The notes below the pieces were generated by a model that did no database searches, was not told the DNA's origin, and saw nothing but the letters and a program-made list of their open reading frames with translations. Of a stretch of 64,000 nt of DNA, positions 61,072-64,000 are shown piece after piece. Position numbers and translations under genes: made by a program. The DNA comes from Streptacidiphilus pinicola (GTDB lineage Bacteria; Actinomycetota; Actinomycetes; Streptomycetales; Streptomycetaceae): contig NZ_QKYN01000077.1 in the NCBI RefSeq assembly GCF_003258295.1, positions 1 to 64,000 on the forward strand, given 5' to 3'. The first letter of the stretch is position 1; the number at the start of each line of letters is the position of its first letter.

Positions 61072-61221
61072 ATGACCCGCAGCACACCCCCGCGCCCCGT
61101 CGATGTCGAGGCTCTGTTTCCCGAGCTGGCGCCTCTGGCTCGCTCGACCAGGCTGCACCCGCGGCACGGCACTCCGAACGGCAAGGCAAAGGTCGAGCGG
61201 CGGGCCGCCTCTGCGGCCTGA
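61072..61221 (+). pseudogene. Truncated conserved hypothetical gene
   Basis: From ATG 61072, with AGGAG seven bases upstream, MTRSTPPRPVDVEALFPEL and PLARSTRLHPRHG match the start of a common streptomycete protein of several hundred residues. After about 35 residues the sequence becomes unrelated and stops at 61,221. This is a gene end lost at a recombination break. Confidence 0.5.
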
Positions 61222-61270
61222 GGGGGGGCCTGGCCGGTGTCGAGCACGAGACACGAGTCGTATCGCGGCA

Positions 61271-61521
61271 TCATCCCGGAGAGTCGCCGCTGATCCCCGT
61301 GGCTGCGGCCTGCCGATAGAGCGTCAGCACCATGGAGGGTATGTCCGCGACCACGGTGCCGCTCGGTGCGCCCGTGCCGGAGATGAACAGCACTCCGGTG
61401 GCCAGTGCCATCAGGGCGACGAGGACGGCTGTGACGGTGGCCGCGACGGCCAGGATGAGGCCCGTGCCGCAACCGGGGCTGCCCCGGCTGCGGCACGGAC
61501 AGACGTTGCGCTGGTCGTCAT
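61271..61521 (-). other. Possible small membrane protein, frame uncertain
   Basis: ATG 61521 overlaps the stop of the replication-relaxation gene (ATGA) but its frame soon ends in a low-complexity stretch. The adjacent frame reads CGTGLILAVAATVTAVLVALM and then LATGVLFISGTG to TGA at 61,271, a convincing membrane helix. A one-base shift would join them. It is a candidate gene only. Confidence 0.35.
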
Positions 61522-62537
61522 GGGCGCCGCAAAGCGCCTAGGAAGTCATGCCCGAAAGGATGAGGCGCGACGGGGCCCGCGAGCGCCGCGACCGCTTCGC
61601 GGCGCTCGGCAGCGTCAGGGTGCTCAGCGGGGAGCTCGGCGAGGCGCTGGCGGTGGGTGGGACGTCCGAGGCGGAGCCAGACGGGGCCGAGGGGTTCGTG
61701 CGCGGCAGCTGCCGGCGGCATGTGGTCGCGCGCGGTGGTCGCGACGTCGACGGCGTGGAGGGCGGGGTGTCTGGCGAGGCGTTGGTGGAGGTGGGTTTCC
61801 CGGCAGCTACTGGGGAGGGTGAGCACCACGAGGGGGCGTCCGCCGAGGGCTGGGGCGGCGTCGGCGTAGGCGTCGAGTTTGGCAGCGAGCCTGGCGTGGG
61901 GTTCGGTTCCGGTGTCGTACTCCAGGAAGAACGCGACGGTGGGGCCGTCGGGTCGGCGGAGGCGGCCGTGCGCGTCGGGGCGCACCAGGTCTCCCCAGAC
62001 GCGGGCACAGCGCTGCTCGGACCACCATGCGTCAACTCGCTCCGGGTGGGGGCTTGTGCGCGAGGCGGCTGCGAGGCTGGTGAAGAAAGTAGTGGCGCCG
62101 AGGTCATGAGCGAGCGTGGGCGAGTAGGCAGTGCGAGTGATCAGGTCGGGGCTCCAGCCGAGGGCAGCCGGGGTCGTGGCGTGGCGGGCGGCGAGGATGC
62201 TGGCCCCGTTGCGGGCAAGGAGGTAGTGCTCGGGGGCGGAGCCGGAAACGGCGCGGGGGCGAAAGGAGTCGAGCAGTCCCAGGCGGTAAAGGGTAAGCAG
62301 GCGGCGGTTGGTGTTGCGGAGGCTGTTGTCCCACAGGGCGTTGATGTGAGCGGAGGTGAGGACGGTGTGCTCGGCGAGCATCTCCAGCAGCCAGATGTCG
62401 CGTTCGGTGAGCCTGGTCAGCAGTTCGGCGAGAGGCTGACGTCGTCGGCCCGCGCGAGGGCTCCCGGTGTGCGGCGTGACGACTCGGGGACCTCCGCGGA
62501 GCAGGGGCGCGGGGGCGGGGTTGCGGCGCGTGGTCAT
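61518..62537 (-). CDS. Replication-relaxation family protein
   Basis: 339 residues from ATG 62537. The typical replication-relaxation pattern is present: LTERDIWLLEMLAEHTVLTSAHINALW (winged helix), NTNRRLLTLYRLGLLDSFRP, then AHDLGATTFFTSLAA, and FFLEYDTGTEPHARLAAKLDAYA. Such genes sit on Streptomyces plasmids and integrative elements, next to transfer or replication genes. The ATG overlaps the stop of a small gene upstream. The protein is intact. Confidence 0.8.
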   Translation of the reverse strand: MTTRRNPAPAPLLRGGPRVVTPHTGSPRAGRRRQPLAELLTRLTERDIWLLEMLAEHTVLTSAHINALWDNSLRNTNRRLLTLYRLGLLDSFRPRAVSGSAPEHYLLARNGASILAARHATTPAALGWSPDLITRTAYSPTLAHDLGATTFFTSLAAASRTSPHPERVDAWWSEQRCARVWGDLVRPDAHGRLRRPDGPTVAFFLEYDTGTEPHARLAAKLDAYADAAPALGGRPLVVLTLPSSCRETHLHQRLARHPALHAVDVATTARDHMPPAAAAHEPLGPVWLRLGRPTHRQRLAELPAEHPDAAERREAVAALAGPVAPHPFGHDFLGALRRP

Positions 62538-62761
62538 GCTCGATCTCCTTCGAGGAGGCGGCGCCGGATGCGCTGGGGCCGGATTTCCGGCGGGAGGCAG
62601 CCCGGGCCTGCACCTCGCAGCCTGGTACCAGTGCGGGGAGAGGGTGGGTGGAGACGCGCGACGTGCAGCAACACGTCGAGGCGTCGGCGGAAGGCGGACA
62701 GGACGGCGCGGATCCTGCCCCGGGGCGGGCGCCGGGGACGCAGGATGCGGAACCTGGGCAT
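62534..62761 (-). CDS. Small Arg-rich protein, coupled to the replication-relaxation gene
   Basis: 75 residues from ATG 62761, seven bases after GGAGG. It is very basic, with PRFRILRPRRPPRGRIR and RRRLDVLLHVARLH. Its stop overlaps the next ATG. The longer frame to 62,896 lacks a ribosome site. Family unknown; DNA-binding is a guess from the charge. Confidence 0.55.
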   Translation of the reverse strand: MPRFRILRPRRPPRGRIRAVLSAFRRRLDVLLHVARLHPPSPRTGTRLRGAGPGCLPPEIRPQRIRRRLLEGDRA

Positions 62762-63005
62762 GCGGAACCTCCAGGATGCGAGGGTCAGGGAAGACTGATC
62801 GGCCCAGCGGTGGTGGCCGCCGGTCGATGCCACCGCCCCTGGGTCAACGGGAGACGCGGCCTTGCGGTGAGTCCGGGGAGTCCGTCGGACCTTCACCTCC
62901 CTCGAAGGAGTCGTGGAGGGCCTACTGGGTGCGAAGTGTCAACGTCCGCGGCGCGGACCCCCGGGAACACCGCAGCCGACGACGGGTGCCGGTTGCCGTG
63001 TCTCT

Positions 63006-63572
63006 CACCCTCAAGAAACGCAATTTCCGGGCCGATCCAAACGCTCGAACTTCAATTCGACGTCGTCGCTGGACAGTCAGCCCGACGCGATCGCCCCGGC
63101 CAGCTTGCGCTCGGCGCGGGTGGGCAGCATGAACAAGCTCTCCGGCGAACCGCCCAACCGCCTAGCGGATTCGGCCATCGGCAGGCCGTCCAATCGAGTG
63201 ACGCTTCCCCCACCCGTCCGGGGCGAACGGCTGGCGCCTGCGCAGCTTCGACGAAGCCAAGGAGGCCCTGGCAGCCAATGTGGCCGCCTGGGCAGGCGAG
63301 ACATGCTGCGAGCAGCAGGTCGGCGCCTCCCAAGCACCTCCGCCGAACCTCCGCTCCACCTCCTATGCGGCTGATCCGGTCGCCGGAACCGCACCGGAGA
63401 TCTGCGCCTGACCAGCCAGAACGGCACACCGCCGTCCACCCCGCCCCATCGCCCGGACCGGTGCCTGGCCCGCCCAGAGGCGCCCCTTCCGGCATACCCC
63501 GAAAAGAATTACTGACGTCGAATTTCTGACCACGCGTTTGGATCGGCCCGGAAAATGCGTTTTTTAGGGTGT
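63006..63572. repeat. 567-bp cassette bounded by about 60-bp inverted repeats
   Basis: The left arm (63,006-63,065) and the right arm (63,513-63,572) are imperfect reverse complements. Their perfect core is CCGGGCCGATCCAAACGC at 63,027-63,044 and its complement at 63,534-63,551, and the ends read CACCCT and AGGGTG. The interior of about 447 bases has no intact gene; a fragment reads LRSFDEAKEALAANVAAW. No transposase is present, so a MITE-like or other non-autonomous element, or the remains of an IS, is likely. It stands directly upstream of the excisionase-like gene. Confidence 0.7.
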
Positions 63573-63609
63573 CAACGTTCTTCGCGGCGCCCGTCGGGCC
63601 GAAAGGTCC

Positions 63610-63954
63610 ATGCACAACCACCGCACTTCCGCGATCCCTGCTCCTGACAACCTGACGACTTCTCCGCGCGGCCGGCACCGCCGCAACACCCCGCGCCTCG
63701 CTGACCTGCGCGACCTTCCACCCACCCTCAGCCTGACCGCCGCAGCCCGCTTGCTCGGCGTCGGGCGCACCACCGCCTACGCCCTCGTCCACCGCAGCCA
63801 GTTCCCCTGCCCCACCTTCAAGGTCGGCCACCAGCACCGCATCTCCACCGCCGTCCTACTCCAGTTCCTCGGCGTGAGCGTCTCCGAAGCCGAAACGTCC
63901 GCGCCCGGCCATGTCGACGTCTCATGCCTCGCCGACTCATCACACCAACCGTGA
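63610..63954 (+). CDS. Excisionase/AlpA-like HTH protein
   Basis: 114 residues from ATG 63610. The central LSLTAAARLLGVGRTTAYALVHRSQFPCPTFKVGHQHRIST is a winged/MerR-type helix-turn-helix as in Xis and AlpA proteins, with a basic N-terminal arm. Such small proteins are usually encoded next to the integrase of Streptomyces elements. The integrase may therefore lie just past the right edge of the window. The HTH family call is good; excision activity is inferred from position. Confidence 0.7.
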   Translation: MHNHRTSAIPAPDNLTTSPRGRHRRNTPRLADLRDLPPTLSLTAAARLLGVGRTTAYALVHRSQFPCPTFKVGHQHRISTAVLLQFLGVSVSEAETSAPGHVDVSCLADSSHQP

Positions 63955-64000
63955 GCTGCGGCGATGTCGTTGACAGCAGGGCGGGCGCAGAGCGTGGATC

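Noticed and set aside
1-64000. CRISPR arrays, rRNA genes and riboswitches
   Set aside because: No regularly spaced direct repeats of 25-40 bases, no rRNA conserved blocks and no recognisable riboswitch core were found on reading both strands.

Overview
The DNA is very GC-rich, uses many GTG/TTG starts and strong third-position G/C, and carries several streptomycete-type families (HATPase anti-sigma-like proteins, XRE-TPR regulators, DUF317 and replication-relaxation proteins). It is almost certainly a Streptomyces or close relative chromosome. No full-length tRNA, rRNA or CRISPR array was found.

1-14,338, chromosomal backbone. After the end of a FAD-dependent (geranylgeranyl-reductase-like) oxidoreductase comes a leftward seven-gene operon (12,157 down to 847). 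In transcription order it encodes a VMAP protein with an N-terminal EAD2-like domain, a MoxR AAA+ ATPase, a 1,464-residue vWA-like/NB-ARC/TPR protein of FxsT type, an alpha/beta hydrolase, a caspase-like protease with a C-terminal EAD2-like domain, a short FxsA-like peptide and an HExxH (aKG-type) peptide hydroxylase. It joins a vWA-MoxR-VMAP conflict system to a RiPP-like peptide/modifying-enzyme pair and is the most interesting system here. A frameshifted DsbA-like gene, a GNAT enzyme and a VOC protein follow. The backbone stops at the 3' half of a tRNA-Lys gene with its terminator (14,232-14,338).

14,339-about 26.9 kb, accessory DNA. A second, degenerate copy of the same tRNA-Lys 3' half lies at 23,563-23,607, which suggests tandem integrative elements. 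The first block carries a PD-(D/E)XK-like protein, a broken FGE-like gene, HEAT-repeat, SMI1/KNR4 and DUF2199 genes, and an IS3 remnant fused to a truncated gene. The next block is a lower-GC protease module (cytosolic subtilase, small I9-like protein, Pepco/Trypco-like protein), followed by an IS21 remnant.

26.9-40.5 kb, defence island. It holds a HEPN-motif protein and a MORC/MutL-type restriction-modification system: GHKL ATPase-nuclease fusion, second GHKL ATPase, PD-(D/E)XK (DUF4420-like), Z1 NTPase, two accessory proteins, Vsr nuclease and a C5-cytosine methyltransferase.

41-54 kb, a probable small-molecule gene cluster: MurB homologue, XRE regulator, HATPase, TIM-barrel isomerase, Gfo/Idh/MocA oxidoreductase, NodU-type carbamoyltransferase, radical SAM/SPASM protein, nucleotidyltransferase, shikimate-dehydrogenase-like protein and a second-type seryl-tRNA synthetase, then a degenerate HD-domain gene. 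I do not recognise the product.

54-64 kb, decayed integrative-element DNA: HATPase, broken DUF317 and NlpC/P60 genes, DUF6193/DUF6188-like genes, replication-relaxation protein, a 567-bp inverted-repeat cassette and an excisionase-like HTH gene at the right edge. Several genes differ from an intact frame by single-base indels, so assembly error must be weighed against true decay.
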